From: Mycobacterium xenopi
GTDB taxonomy: Bacteria; Actinomycetota; Actinomycetes; Mycobacteriales; Mycobacteriaceae
Reading direction: 5' to 3'
Length of the DNA: 64,000 nt
NCBI RefSeq assembly: GCF_009936235.1
Contig: NZ_AP022314.1
Coordinates: 1,550,001-1,614,000 of the forward strand
Below the pieces are notes generated by a model. It had not been told where the DNA came from. It saw only the letters and a program-made list of their open reading frames with translations, and ran no database searches. How positions within the stretch are numbered: the stretch's first letter is position 1; each line of letters opens with the position of its first letter. This document shows positions 7,420-16,122 of this stretch, one piece after another. Position numbers and translations under genes: made by a program.

Positions 7420-9066
7420 TCAACAACGCAGATCCCGACGTCGAAATGCCGCAAGTCCCGACGCGATCAGCGCCGCATCGGTCAGCAGCAACCACAGCAG
7501 CGGAACCGGTGTGAAGTTGCCGTCGCCCACCCGCGGTATGTGAGTGAAGGGCTCTAGATCCAAAACCCATTGCGCAGAACCCGACAACGAGCCAAGCAGG
7601 TACAGCGCGACGAACCCGACGAGCACACCCCACGCCACTGACGCAAGCCGCGGCATCAGTCCGAACAGTGCAGCCGTGACCGCTGCGAGCAGCCACACGG
7701 CGGGCAGCTGTACGGCCGCGGTGCCGACGACCGTGGACAGCTTGCCGCCCACGTCACCGGCCGCTGTGCCGTAGCTGAGCCCAGCCGCTATCCCCGCAAG
7801 CACCATGGCGACCGCCGGCCCGGCGATTGCCATAGTCAAATGAGTTGCTGCCCAATGGATTCGACCCACAGCGCCAGCCAATATCGTTTCGGCTCGCTGG
7901 CTGGTCTCCTCTTGGTGCAGTCGCAAGCTGAGTGAGATGCTGAACGCGGCCGCTGCCATCCCCAGCATGGTGAATGCCACCGTGATGAAAGCCTGCTCCA
8001 GTGCACCGGTGCCGCCCATGCGCGCCACGATGTCGCGGGCAGCGGAGCTGCCGATCTCCTCGCCGATGCCGTGCACGATGCTGCCGATCAGCAAGCCGTA
8101 AAGACACAGCCCGACGGTCCAGATCAGCACCGCACCACGGTCTAGCCGCCACGCCAGGCCGGCCGCGCCGCGCAGCGACCAGCCGGCCTTTCCGGGTCCG
8201 GGACGTTCGGCGATCAATCCCGCGCCAACGTCGCGCCGCGCCAGCAGCAGGTAGGCCACGACGATCAGCACGGCGGTCGTCAGCAGGTGTAGTGAGAGCA
8301 CCCACCAGCGGTCCCCGGCATACGGGCGCACCTGCAACGACCAGCCCAGCGGCGACAGCCACGAAAGTGCACCGGAGCCGGCGTCACCGATGGCGCGCAG
8401 CGAAAACGCGACCGCCAGCACTGCGAAGGCCGCGCTGCGGGTGAAACGGGCGCTGGGTGACAGTTGTGCCGCCACCGCTGCCACGGCGGTGAACACGAGA
8501 CCGGATGCGGCCAGCGCCGCGCCAAAGGCAAGCGATCCGCCGGAGGGTACGTCGGTGCTCAGCAGGCCGGCGGCACCGATCATGCCGGTGGCAATTGAGG
8601 CCCCGGACGACAACAGCAAGGCAGCCGTCAGGCTGGCGTATCGGCCGACCGACGTCGAGTCGAGCAACTCGGCCCGGCCGGTCTCTTCGTCGGCGCGGGT
8701 ATGGCGAATCACCGTGAGGATCACCGCGATAGCGATCAGCAGATGGAACATCCCGGCTTTCCAGACGCCGACGGCGCCGAGGTTGTCCGCATAGATTTGC
8801 CCGTAGAGCGCCCGCTGGGCCGGGCTGGCCATGATCGAGGCCGCAAACGCAGCCCGGGCGGCCTGGTCCGGATACACCTTCTCGATGCTGCCGACGTAGA
8901 CGGTCGCCAGCGGCACCGACAGCAGCAGCACCCACAGCGGCAGCACGATGCGGTCGCGGCGCAGGTACAGCCGGAGAAGCCCAAGTGTTCCGGAAAAGTT
9001 CGATTTCCGCGCCGGCGGCGCCTGGTGAGCGGGTCGGTGCGGTCGGTCCAGCGTGGCTGTCGTCAT
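7420..9066 (-). CDS. ABC transporter permease (Rv1217c-like, tetronasin/multidrug exporter type)
   Basis: 548 aa from ATG 9066, which has AGGAGG at 9073-9078. The frame stays open further upstream but that part overlaps the ATPase gene antiparallel to its real frame. Around twelve hydrophobic segments in two repeats of six. The N-terminal cytoplasmic part precedes LYLRRDRIVLPLWVLLLS. The start overlaps the ATPase stop by four bases. In M. tuberculosis the equivalent Rv1217c-Rv1218c pair has been linked to efflux of several drugs; the same role here is inference from synteny. Confidence 0.9.
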   Translation of the reverse strand: MTTATLDRPHRPAHQAPPARKSNFSGTLGLLRLYLRRDRIVLPLWVLLLSVPLATVYVGSIEKVYPDQAARAAFAASIMASPAQRALYGQIYADNLGAVGVWKAGMFHLLIAIAVILTVIRHTRADEETGRAELLDSTSVGRYASLTAALLLSSGASIATGMIGAAGLLSTDVPSGGSLAFGAALAASGLVFTAVAAVAAQLSPSARFTRSAAFAVLAVAFSLRAIGDAGSGALSWLSPLGWSLQVRPYAGDRWWVLSLHLLTTAVLIVVAYLLLARRDVGAGLIAERPGPGKAGWSLRGAAGLAWRLDRGAVLIWTVGLCLYGLLIGSIVHGIGEEIGSSAARDIVARMGGTGALEQAFITVAFTMLGMAAAAFSISLSLRLHQEETSQRAETILAGAVGRIHWAATHLTMAIAGPAVAMVLAGIAAGLSYGTAAGDVGGKLSTVVGTAAVQLPAVWLLAAVTAALFGLMPRLASVAWGVLVGFVALYLLGSLSGSAQWVLDLEPFTHIPRVGDGNFTPVPLLWLLLTDAALIASGLAAFRRRDLRC

Positions 9067-9998
9067 GCCGATACCTCCTGCCTGCTGTGGTCCCGTTGGC
9101 CGTCGACGCCGTAGTGGCGCAGGAAGAGTTCCTCCAGGGTCGGCGGCTGACTGACCAGGCTGCGCACACCGGCGTCGCCGAGAACCCGTATCAGCTCGCC
9201 GAGGCTTTCGCTGTCGACGTGGGCACGCACAGTTTTGCCTTCGACGCTGACGTTTTCGACACCTTTGATTCGTGTGAGATCGCCTGGGTCGCCGATCATT
9301 TCGGCCTTGATTGAGGTTCGGCTGAGATGGCGCATGTCGTCCAGGGAACCGCTCTCGACGGTCTTGCCGGCCCGGATGATGGTCACTCGATCGCAGACCG
9401 CCTCGGTTTCGGCCAGGATGTGGCTGGACAGCAGTATGGTCACGCCGCGATCGCGTGCTTCGCGCACGCACTCTTGAAAGACGTGCTCCATCAACGGGTC
9501 TAGGCCACTGCTGGGCTCATCGAGCAGCAGTAGTCGCGCTTGTGAGGAAAACGCGGATATCAGCGAAACCTTCTGGCGATTGCCCTTCGAATACGTGCGG
9601 GCCTTCTTGCATGGATCGAGGTCGAAGCGTTCGATCAATTCCGCACGCCGCTTCTCATCGATGCCGCCGCGCATGCGGGCCAGCAAGTCGATCGTCTCCC
9701 CGCCGGTGAGATTCGGCCACAAAGTCACATCGCCTGGCACATAGGCGATCTGGCGATGTAGCTCCACAGCGTCGGTCCATGGGTCGCCGCCCAGCAGGCG
9801 GGCTGTGCCTCCGTCGGCTTTCACGACACCGAGCAGAATGCGGATGGTCGTCGACTTGCCCGCGCCGTTGGGGCCGAGGAAGCCATGCACCTCGCCCTCG
9901 CGCACTGTGAGTTCTAACCCATCCAGAGCCCGCACTGCGCCGAAGCTTTTTCTTAGGCCGTGAATTTCGATAGCAGCTTGACGGTCGTCAACTGACAT
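9063..9998 (-). CDS. ABC transporter ATP-binding protein (Rv1218c-like)
   Basis: 311 aa. Walker A GPNGAGKSTT (about 41-50), Q-loop AYVPGDV, and a variant signature YSKGNRQKVS in place of LSGGQ, usual for the DrrA-like exporter class. Walker B LLLLDEPSSGLDP and H-loop LSSHILAE follow, then a C-terminal extension of about 90 residues. Energises the downstream permease. Sits between the TetR gene (11-base overlap) and the permease, all leftward, so a single regulated operon is likely. Confidence 0.94.
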   Translation of the reverse strand: MSVDDRQAAIEIHGLRKSFGAVRALDGLELTVREGEVHGFLGPNGAGKSTTIRILLGVVKADGGTARLLGGDPWTDAVELHRQIAYVPGDVTLWPNLTGGETIDLLARMRGGIDEKRRAELIERFDLDPCKKARTYSKGNRQKVSLISAFSSQARLLLLDEPSSGLDPLMEHVFQECVREARDRGVTILLSSHILAETEAVCDRVTIIRAGKTVESGSLDDMRHLSRTSIKAEMIGDPGDLTRIKGVENVSVEGKTVRAHVDSESLGELIRVLGDAGVRSLVSQPPTLEELFLRHYGVDGQRDHSRQEVSA

Positions 9999-10638
9999 TG
10001 GCTTCTCCTTGATCGGCTCGGCCTTCTGCTTGGGCGAGAAATGCGTCGTACATGGTCCGGTCCGCCATCAGGCCTTCGGTAGAGACCTCGAGGGCCGGCA
10101 GCACCATGTCACGCGCGTAATCGCGCAGCACTGCCCGCAGATCCGCAGGGGTTTCGTGCATCTGCAGATACAACAGAAAGCCGCCGCCACCGGTGATAGC
10201 CAGATACTTGGCCCTGGCCGCTGGATCGCGGCTGGGTTTGATGGTGCCGGCCCGCACACCCTCTTCGAGATATTGCTCGGTGTTGTCGATCATCCTGTGC
10301 CACAACATGTTTGCTAACTCGCCACCGGACATCATGCTGCGGACCAGGTAAGCCATCATCGGCGCGTACGATTCGATTTCGGCCATCTGCGCAAACCAGG
10401 TGGCCGGATCATTGGATCGCACGGCCTCGGACTTTTCGCTGCGGATCTGCTCGGCGACGTAGTCGTCGCAGGCTTTGCGCAGGCCTTCCTTGGAGCCGAA
10501 GTGGTGGATCACCAGCGCGGCGCTCACCCCTGCCGCTTCGGCGATCCTTCGCAGTCCGACGTCGAACCCATGCTCACCGAACTGCTCGATGGCCGCATCG
10601 CGAATCCGGGCGGCCGCGGTGAGATCGGCTGAACGCAT
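9988..10638 (-). CDS. TetR/AcrR-family regulator of the adjacent ABC exporter
   Basis: 216 aa from ATG 10638. N-terminal helix-turn-helix (about 8-55) with IRDAAIEQFGEHGFDVGLRR and AAGVSAALVIHHFGSKEGLR; ligand-binding helices follow. First gene of the exporter operon, overlapping the ATPase gene. The start codon lies inside a 14-bp inverted repeat and only seven bases after a predicted -10, so the messenger is probably leaderless and the gene autorepressed. A TTG two codons upstream is an alternative but has no better signal. Counterpart of Rv1219c. Confidence 0.93.
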   Translation of the reverse strand: MRSADLTAAARIRDAAIEQFGEHGFDVGLRRIAEAAGVSAALVIHHFGSKEGLRKACDDYVAEQIRSEKSEAVRSNDPATWFAQMAEIESYAPMMAYLVRSMMSGGELANMLWHRMIDNTEQYLEEGVRAGTIKPSRDPAARAKYLAITGGGGFLLYLQMHETPADLRAVLRDYARDMVLPALEVSTEGLMADRTMYDAFLAQAEGRADQGEANVS

Positions 10639-10663
10639 GTTCAATAGACTAAACGCACGTTCA
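10630..10663. promoter_or_regulatory. Two-site TetR operator overlapping the regulator's start codon
   Basis: TGAACGCATGTTCA (10630-10643) and TAAACGCACGTTCA (10650-10663) are two copies of one imperfect palindrome spaced exactly 20 bp centre to centre, i.e. two helical turns on one DNA face. The first has perfect TGAAC/GTTCA arms and covers the regulator's ATG. The second lies between the predicted -35 and -10. Confidence 0.65.
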
Positions 10664-10675
10664 GCCTGCGGTCAA
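10646..10675 (-). promoter_or_regulatory. Predicted promoter of the TetR-ABC exporter operon
   Basis: Reading leftward: -35 TTGACC (10670-10675), 18-bp spacer, -10 TAGTCT (10646-10651), then seven bases to the ATG at 10638. The operator copies bracket this promoter. Confidence 0.55.
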
Positions 10676-10715
10676 GGGGGCGGCCCGTAAGCGATTCGTA
10701 AAAACTCGTAAAAAC

Positions 10716-11384
10716 TCAGTCGCGGACCGCGGCCAGCAGTCCGTCCCCGAGCGGTACCAATGCGGGCGTAAGGCGTTCGTCTTCGGCGATGAGCCTCGCC
10801 GCCTCGCGCACCGCTGCCACCTCCGCATCATGTGCGGCAGGGTCGTTGGCCCGGCCGCCCAGCGCCGCCCGATGCACGACCGCGACACCGCCCGAGCGGA
10901 GCAGGCGCACGCCCTCGACGACGTAATCCGGCTGGTCGACGGGATCGGCGTCGATGAATACCAGGTCGTAGGACTCGTCGGCAAGCCGGGTCAGTACCTC
11001 TTGCGCGCGCCCGCTTATCAGACGTGTGCGTGACGGCGCGATGCCAGCCTCGGCGAAGGCTTGTTTGGCGATCCGCTGGTATTCCGGCTCGATATCGATC
11101 GTGGTCAAGACACCGTCGTCGCGCATACCGGACAACAGCCACAACCCACTGACCCCCGCGCCGGTGCCCACTTCCACGACGGCCTTTCCGCCGCTGAGCT
11201 TGACCAGCACGCTCAGCAGTGCGCCGACCGCGGGTGTGACGGCGTCGGCCCCGATTTCCGCCGCGCGGTCGCGGGCCGCAGCGAGGATCGCATCCTCAGA
11301 GATCGAGCCCTCGGCGTGCGTCAACAGGGATTCGGCCCGGCTCGCCGGGACCGCCTGGCCCGAAGTGTGGTTGGTGCTGGCCAT
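10716..11384 (-). CDS. SAM-dependent O-methyltransferase (Rv1220c-like)
   Basis: 222 aa. Class I methyltransferase of the catechol/caffeoyl-CoA O-methyltransferase family. SAM motif VVEVGTGAGVSGLWLL (about 68-83), acidic residue TTIDIEPEYQ, and the metal-site type segment DLVFIDADPVDQPDYV. I chose ATG 11384, which gives close to the 215 aa of the M. tuberculosis protein. TACGCT lies six bases upstream, so a leaderless start is plausible. Substrate unknown. Lies head to head with sigE. Confidence 0.87.
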   Translation of the reverse strand: MASTNHTSGQAVPASRAESLLTHAEGSISEDAILAAARDRAAEIGADAVTPAVGALLSVLVKLSGGKAVVEVGTGAGVSGLWLLSGMRDDGVLTTIDIEPEYQRIAKQAFAEAGIAPSRTRLISGRAQEVLTRLADESYDLVFIDADPVDQPDYVVEGVRLLRSGGVAVVHRAALGGRANDPAAHDAEVAAVREAARLIAEDERLTPALVPLGDGLLAAVRD

Positions 11385-11521
11385 GCCCGCAGCGTAGGTG
11401 CAATCGAAGTCGCACCCTGACAGGCGCGCCCGGCCCGATAGCGTCGACACGCCCGGACGCGTCCAGTGTTCAACGTCACACACCGGGGAATAGCCGCACT
11501 ACAGTAGGGGTGCGGTCCCGT

Positions 11522-11548
11522 TTCTCAGTGAAAGCTCAGTCTGCTCAT
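11522..11548 (+). promoter_or_regulatory. MprA-box-like direct repeats upstream of sigE
   Basis: CTCAG at 11524-11528 and 11535-11539, then CTCAT at 11544-11548, within TTTCTCAGTGAAAGCTCAG. The response regulator MprA is known to activate M. tuberculosis sigE through loosely conserved TCTCAG-type direct repeats. The match here is by motif recall only. Confidence 0.45.
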
Positions 11549-11583
11549 ATGTCGGCCACACGCCGATACGCGACGGTATCTGC

Positions 11584-12354
11584 ATGGAACGCGGGGAATG
11601 GTCTGGGAATACACCTGAGATTCCCGGCGTTGGGGGCGGTGACGAACTGCCGACGATTTATCGCGGTCTCGACCCGGAGGAACTAATCATCACCACATTG
11701 ATCGGCCCAGCGAGCATGTCGCACCCCGAGCGGTATCGCGACGCCGACTGGGTGGAACTTTCTGACGAGCCCTACGGCACCGCAGTCTTCGACGCGACCG
11801 GGGACAAGGCCACGATGCCGTCGTGGGATGAGCTGGTGCGCCAGCACGCGGACCGGGTATACCGGCTAGCCTACCGGCTTTCGGGCAACCAGCACGACGC
11901 CGAGGACCTGACCCAGGAGACCTTCATCCGGGTGTTCCGTTCGGTGCAGAACTACCAGCCCGGCACATTCGAAGGCTGGCTGCACCGCATCACCACGAAC
12001 CTGTTCCTGGACATGGTGCGCCGCCGCAGCCGCATCAGGATGGAAGCGTTGCCCGAGGATTACGACCGGGTGCCCGCCGCCGAGCCCAACCCCGAGCAGA
12101 TCTACCACGACGCCCGGTTGGCCCCCGACCTGCAGGCCGCGCTGGATTCGCTGCCCCCGGAGTTTCGCGCCGCGGTGGTGTTGTGCGACATCGAGGGTTT
12201 GTCCTACGAAGAGATCGGCGCCACGTTGGGGGTGAAGCTGGGCACCGTGCGCAGCCGCATTCACCGGGGCCGACAGGCGCTGCGCGACTATTTGGCGGCC
12301 CACCCCGAGCATGACCGAGGCGCAACCCAGGACGCCGCGGAAAAGTCTGCATAG
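11584..12354 (+). CDS. sigE: ECF sigma factor SigE
   Basis: Extracytoplasmic-function sigma factor of the envelope-stress response, 256 aa (M. tuberculosis 257). Sigma region 2 spans about 85-150 (ELVRQHADRVYRLAYRLSGN, DAEDLTQETFIRVFRS). Region 4 spans about 190-245, with the helix-turn-helix LSYEEIGATLGVKLGTVRSR. The first 75 residues are a poorly conserved extension. An internal ATG at 11716 (MSHPERY) could give a shorter isoform, as reported for M. tuberculosis SigE. The C-terminal tail after AAHPEH differs from the M. tuberculosis sequence as I recall it. Followed by its anti-sigma gene rseA and by htrA. Confidence 0.96.
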   Translation: MERGEWSGNTPEIPGVGGGDELPTIYRGLDPEELIITTLIGPASMSHPERYRDADWVELSDEPYGTAVFDATGDKATMPSWDELVRQHADRVYRLAYRLSGNQHDAEDLTQETFIRVFRSVQNYQPGTFEGWLHRITTNLFLDMVRRRSRIRMEALPEDYDRVPAAEPNPEQIYHDARLAPDLQAALDSLPPEFRAAVVLCDIEGLSYEEIGATLGVKLGTVRSRIHRGRQALRDYLAAHPEHDRGATQDAAEKSA

Positions 12355-12462
12355 CGCCGCGCCGGCGGTTCATCGGCTGTTCACGGATGTCCGGCATGAG
12401 GCAGCGCGCTACATTCAAAGTAGTGCCGTGTAGGCCTGGGTAAATGTCGAGAGGAGCAGGTG

Positions 12463-12882
12463 ATGGCCGATCGGGGACAAGTGTTCCGCCGAGCGTTCTC
12501 CTGGCTGCCCTCGCAATTTGCCTCCCAGAGCGACGCGCCCGTGGGCGCGCCACGCCAGTTCGGCTCCACGGAGCACCTGTCCACCGAGGCCATCGCCGCA
12601 TTTGTCGACGGTGAACTGCGGATGAATGCGCACCTGCGCGCCGCGCATCACCTGTCGCTCTGTGCGCAGTGCGCCGCCGAGGTTGAGGATCAAAGCCGTG
12701 CGCGCGCTGCGCTGCGCGACTCGCAGCCGATCAGAATCCCCAGCACCTTGCTCGGCATGCTGGCCCAGATTCCTTATTCTCGGCCCGATAGCGCAGCCTG
12801 GCTCGACGACGACGTCTCGGGATCTGATCTGTCCGACCAATTGGCTGATGGCGGCGCGCATGACCGGCGCAAACGCCGGTAG
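12463..12882 (+). CDS. rseA: Anti-sigma-E factor RseA
   Basis: 139-aa zinc-associated anti-sigma factor that holds SigE inactive. The H-x3-C-x2-C motif is His63, Cys67, Cys70 (HLSLCAQC). ATG 12463 follows GAGGAG (12451-12456); a GTG directly before it is the alternative. The N-terminal part (RRAFSWLPSQF) matches M. tuberculosis RseA. There, a threonine near residue 39 is phosphorylated by PknB before ClpC1P2 degradation; a Thr lies at about 36 here. The tail after residue 100 is shorter and different. Confidence 0.93.
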   Translation: MADRGQVFRRAFSWLPSQFASQSDAPVGAPRQFGSTEHLSTEAIAAFVDGELRMNAHLRAAHHLSLCAQCAAEVEDQSRARAALRDSQPIRIPSTLLGMLAQIPYSRPDSAAWLDDDVSGSDLSDQLADGGAHDRRKRR

Positions 12883-12956
12883 GGTGGGCACGCGGCGCGC
12901 AACGCCGTGCACACGCCTAGACCGCGCGTTGTCTCGAGCGCCTAGAAGAGGATGAC

Positions 12957-14456
12957 GTGAGCTCCGATCAGGACTACCACGGCGCCCATCGGCTGGCGCC
13001 GCGTCCCATTTCCCGACCACCCGTCGACCCGGCCTCGCGGCAGGCTTTCGGCCGCCCCGCTGGGGTACAGGGCTCGTTTGTCGCCGAAGGTGTGCGCCCG
13101 CCGAAATACCGCAACCAGACCGAGTTCGTCCCGCATGACCAGCCTGCCGACCCGGTGCTGGCCGAGGCCTTCGGCCGGCCGTTCCCGGGTGCCGAGTCGT
13201 TGCAGCGTCATCCGGCCGACGCCGGGGCGCTCGAAGCTGAAAAGCACAAAGACGGGGAAGAGCCCGACGATCCCTGGCGTGACCCGGGTGCCGCCGCGGC
13301 GTTGGGTAGGCCGGCGCTGACACCGCCGGCTCCCGCGCCCCGGTTTGGCCACGGCGACAAACTCGGTGTACGCGACGTGCTCTTCGGCGGAAAGGTGTCC
13401 TATCGGGCGCTGATCATCCTGGGCGTGATCGCGCTGCTGATCGGCCTGGTCGGGGGATGGGTCGGCCGCAAGACGGCTGAAGTCGCCGAGGCATTCACCA
13501 CCTCCAAGGTCACGCTGTCCACCAAGGGCAACGCCGAAGAGCCGGCCGGGCGCTTCGCCAAGGTCGCCGCGTCCGTGGCCGATTCGGTGGTGACCGTCGA
13601 ATCGGTCAGCGACCAAGAAGGCACCCAAGGCTCCGGTGTCGTCATCGACGGCCGCGGCTACATCGTCACCAACAACCACGTCATCTCCGATGCGGCCAAC
13701 AACCCGAGCCAGTACAAGACGACGGTGGTGTTCAACGACGGCAAAGACGTGCCGGCACACCTGGTCGGCCGTGACCCCAAGACCGACCTGGCCGTACTCA
13801 AAGTGGACAACGTGAACAACCTGACGGTGGCCCGGCTCGGTGACTCGGACAAGGTGCGCGTCGGTGATGAGGTGCTAGCGGCCGGTGCGCCGCTGGGGTT
13901 GCGCAGCACGGTCACCCACGGGATCATCAGCGCCGTGCACCGGCCCGTCCCATTGTCGGGGGAGGGTTCCGATACCGACACCGTGATCGACGCCGTGCAG
14001 ACCGATGCGTCGATCAACCACGGCAACTCGGGCGGGCCGCTAATCGACATGGACTCCCAGGTCATCGGCATCAACACCGCCGGCAAGTCGCTGTCGGACA
14101 GCGCCAGCGGGCTGGGCTTCGCCATCCCAGTGAATGAAACGAAAAGGGTTGCGCAGAGCCTGATTCGGGACGGCAAAATCGTGCACCCGACGCTGGGCGT
14201 CAACACCCGCTCGGTGAGCAACGAGCTCGCCAAGGGTGCTCAGGTCGCCAACGTCAAGGCGGGTAGTCCCGCCGAAAAGGCCGGCATCCTGGAAAACGAC
14301 GTGGTGATCAAGGTCGGCAACCGCACCGTCGCCGACGCCGACGAGATGGTGGTCGCTGTGCGTCAGCTGACGATCGGACAAGACGCGCCGATCGAAGTCA
14401 TCCGCGACGGTCGCCACGTCACGCTCACGGTCAAACCCGGACCGGATACCAGCTAA
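12957..14456 (+). CDS. htrA: Membrane-anchored HtrA/DegP-type serine protease
   Basis: 499 aa, GTG start with GAAGAGG just upstream. A long disordered cytoplasmic N-terminus (about 1-145) precedes one membrane helix (about 149-170). The trypsin-like domain has catalytic His (NNHVIS, about 241), Asp (KTDLAVLK, about 277) and Ser (HGNSGGPL, about 357), and one C-terminal PDZ domain (about 405-490) follows. Acts on misfolded proteins outside the membrane. Its place after sigE-rseA fits envelope quality control. Stop TAA is immediately followed by the tatB start. Confidence 0.94.
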   Translation: MSSDQDYHGAHRLAPRPISRPPVDPASRQAFGRPAGVQGSFVAEGVRPPKYRNQTEFVPHDQPADPVLAEAFGRPFPGAESLQRHPADAGALEAEKHKDGEEPDDPWRDPGAAAALGRPALTPPAPAPRFGHGDKLGVRDVLFGGKVSYRALIILGVIALLIGLVGGWVGRKTAEVAEAFTTSKVTLSTKGNAEEPAGRFAKVAASVADSVVTVESVSDQEGTQGSGVVIDGRGYIVTNNHVISDAANNPSQYKTTVVFNDGKDVPAHLVGRDPKTDLAVLKVDNVNNLTVARLGDSDKVRVGDEVLAAGAPLGLRSTVTHGIISAVHRPVPLSGEGSDTDTVIDAVQTDASINHGNSGGPLIDMDSQVIGINTAGKSLSDSASGLGFAIPVNETKRVAQSLIRDGKIVHPTLGVNTRSVSNELAKGAQVANVKAGSPAEKAGILENDVVIKVGNRTVADADEMVVAVRQLTIGQDAPIEVIRDGRHVTLTVKPGPDTS

Positions 14457-14843
14457 GTGTTCGCCAACGTCGGCTGGGGGGAGATGCTCGTCCTGGTGGT
14501 GGTCGGGCTGGTGATCCTTGGCCCCGAGCGGCTTCCGGGCGCGATCCGGTGGACGGCCAACGCGCTGCGCCAGGCGCGCGACTACCTCAGCGAGATGTCC
14601 AATCAGCTGCGCCAGGACATCGGACCGGAATTCGACGACTTGCGTGAACCGCTCAGCGAATTGCAGAAGCTGCGGGGCATGACCCCGCGCGCGGCGTTGA
14701 CCAAACACTTGCTCGACGGCGACGATTCGCTATTTCGCGTGTTCGACCGGCCCGACGGCGTCGCCGTCCAGCCAGCGCCGTATCCGCCCGCGCAGCCGCC
14801 GCCGGTCGCAGGCCCCGCCCCGTTCGACGTCGACGCGACCTAA
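14457..14843 (+). CDS. tatB: Twin-arginine translocase subunit TatB
   Basis: 128 aa. One N-terminal membrane helix (about 6-22), the hinge motif GPERLP, an amphipathic helix (RWTANALRQARDYLSEMSNQL) and a proline-rich tail, the TatB layout. Works with TatA and TatC, encoded elsewhere, to export folded proteins. GTG directly abuts the htrA stop, so it is translated from the same messenger. Confidence 0.93.
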   Translation: MFANVGWGEMLVLVVVGLVILGPERLPGAIRWTANALRQARDYLSEMSNQLRQDIGPEFDDLREPLSELQKLRGMTPRAALTKHLLDGDDSLFRVFDRPDGVAVQPAPYPPAQPPPVAGPAPFDVDAT

Positions 14844-14845
14844 TC

Positions 14846-14877
14846 AGAGGCCAGCTCCGGCATCAACGGCTGGCTCT
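14846..14877. terminator. Imperfect stem-loop between convergent tatB and mrp
   Basis: AGAGGCCAGC (14846-14855) pairs with GCTGGCTCT (14869-14877) with one bulged base and a 13-base loop. There is no U-tract. The location between converging genes suggests a bidirectional terminator. Confidence 0.4.
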
Positions 14878-14904
14878 GGCGTTCTCAGGGCAGACAGGAG
14901 CCGC

Positions 14905-16059
14905 TTAACGGCGCACTGGGTCCAGGCCCAGCGACATGCCGGCCAACCCGCGTTGCCGCGATGACAGCGCATCGGCGATGTTGCGCAGTTCCTTACCCGC
15001 CGCGGAATCGGGTGCGCTCAACACCATCGGCACCCCGGAATCGCCGGCGGCGACCAGCGCAGGATCCAGCGGAATCTGTCCCAGTAGCGGCACGTCGGCA
15101 CCGACCGCGCGGGACAGCCGCTCGGCGACTTGCTGGCCGCCGCCCTCGCCGAACACCTGCATCTTGGCACCGTCCGGCAACACCAGCCACGACATGTTCT
15201 CCACCACCCCGACGATGCGCTGGCGGGTCTGCAACGCGATGCTGCCCGCGCGCTCGGCCACTTCGGCGGCGGCGAGCTGCGGTGTGGTCACCACCAGGAT
15301 TTCGGCGTTCGGGATTAGTTGCGCGACCGAGATGGCGATGTCGCCGGTGCCCGGGGGCAGGTCCAGCAGCAGCACGTCCAGCTCGCCCCAGTACACGTCG
15401 GCCAAGAACTGCTGCAGCGCCCGGTGCAGCATCGGGCCACGCCAGGCCACCGGGGCGTTGCCCTTGGTGAACATCGCGATCGATATCACCCGCACGTCGT
15501 GGGCGATGGGCGGCAGAATCATCGATTCGACCTGGGTAGGCCGATCGGTGGTGCCCATCATCCGGGGGATGGAATGGCCGTGAATGTCGGCGTCGAGCAC
15601 GCCAACCGACAACCCTCGAGCGGCCATCGCCGCGGCCAGGTTGACGGTCACCGTCGATTTACCGACCCCGCCCTTGCCGGAGGCCACCGCGTAGACCCGG
15701 GTCAGCGACCCGGGTTGCGCGAACGGGATCACCGGTTCGCGGGCGTCCCCGCGCAGTTGCTTGCGCAGCTCGGTGCGCTGCTCGTCGCTCATCACGTCGA
15801 GGCTGACCTTCACCGCGCCGGTTCCGGGAACATCGGCGACCGCACGAGCGACGCGCTCACTGATTTCGGTTTTCTTGGGGCAGGCAGCCGTCGTCAGGTA
15901 GATCTCGACGTACACCGCGTGGTCGGGCGCGACCTCGACGCTTTTGACCATCCCGAGTTCGGTGATGGGACGCCGCAATTCGGGATCGATCACCTTGGCC
16001 AGCGCGCCCCGTACGGCGGCCGAAAGCTCGGCGGTGTCGTCGTGAGTTTTGGACATCAT
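14905..16059 (-). CDS. mrp: Mrp/ApbC-family Fe-S cluster carrier ATPase
   Basis: 384 aa. N-terminal MIP18/DUF59 domain (about 10-85, with TTAACPKKTE) fused to a P-loop ATPase having the deviant Walker A SGKGGVGKST (about 127-136), switch DADIHGHSIPRMMG, and Walker B LLLDLPPGTGD. The usual C-terminal CxxC that bridges an Fe-S cluster in NBP35-type proteins is absent: ENMSWLVLPDG stands where NMS-x-CPxCG is expected. So cluster binding, if any, must differ. ATG codons at 16059 and 16056 are both possible starts. In M. tuberculosis several genes lie between tatB and mrp; none do here. Confidence 0.92.
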   Translation of the reverse strand: MMSKTHDDTAELSAAVRGALAKVIDPELRRPITELGMVKSVEVAPDHAVYVEIYLTTAACPKKTEISERVARAVADVPGTGAVKVSLDVMSDEQRTELRKQLRGDAREPVIPFAQPGSLTRVYAVASGKGGVGKSTVTVNLAAAMAARGLSVGVLDADIHGHSIPRMMGTTDRPTQVESMILPPIAHDVRVISIAMFTKGNAPVAWRGPMLHRALQQFLADVYWGELDVLLLDLPPGTGDIAISVAQLIPNAEILVVTTPQLAAAEVAERAGSIALQTRQRIVGVVENMSWLVLPDGAKMQVFGEGGGQQVAERLSRAVGADVPLLGQIPLDPALVAAGDSGVPMVLSAPDSAAGKELRNIADALSSRQRGLAGMSLGLDPVRR

Positions 16060-16122
16060 CGCCGAGTCTAGTTCGGCGACGACGCGAGCCGATTCGGCCT
16101 GAGGAGGAGCCCAACGGTCGGC

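Noticed and set aside
9067..9471. N-terminal extension of the ABC permease
   Set aside because: It lies out of frame across the ATPase gene, has no membrane or domain character, and the ATG at 9066 has an AGGAGG ribosome site and matches the family length.
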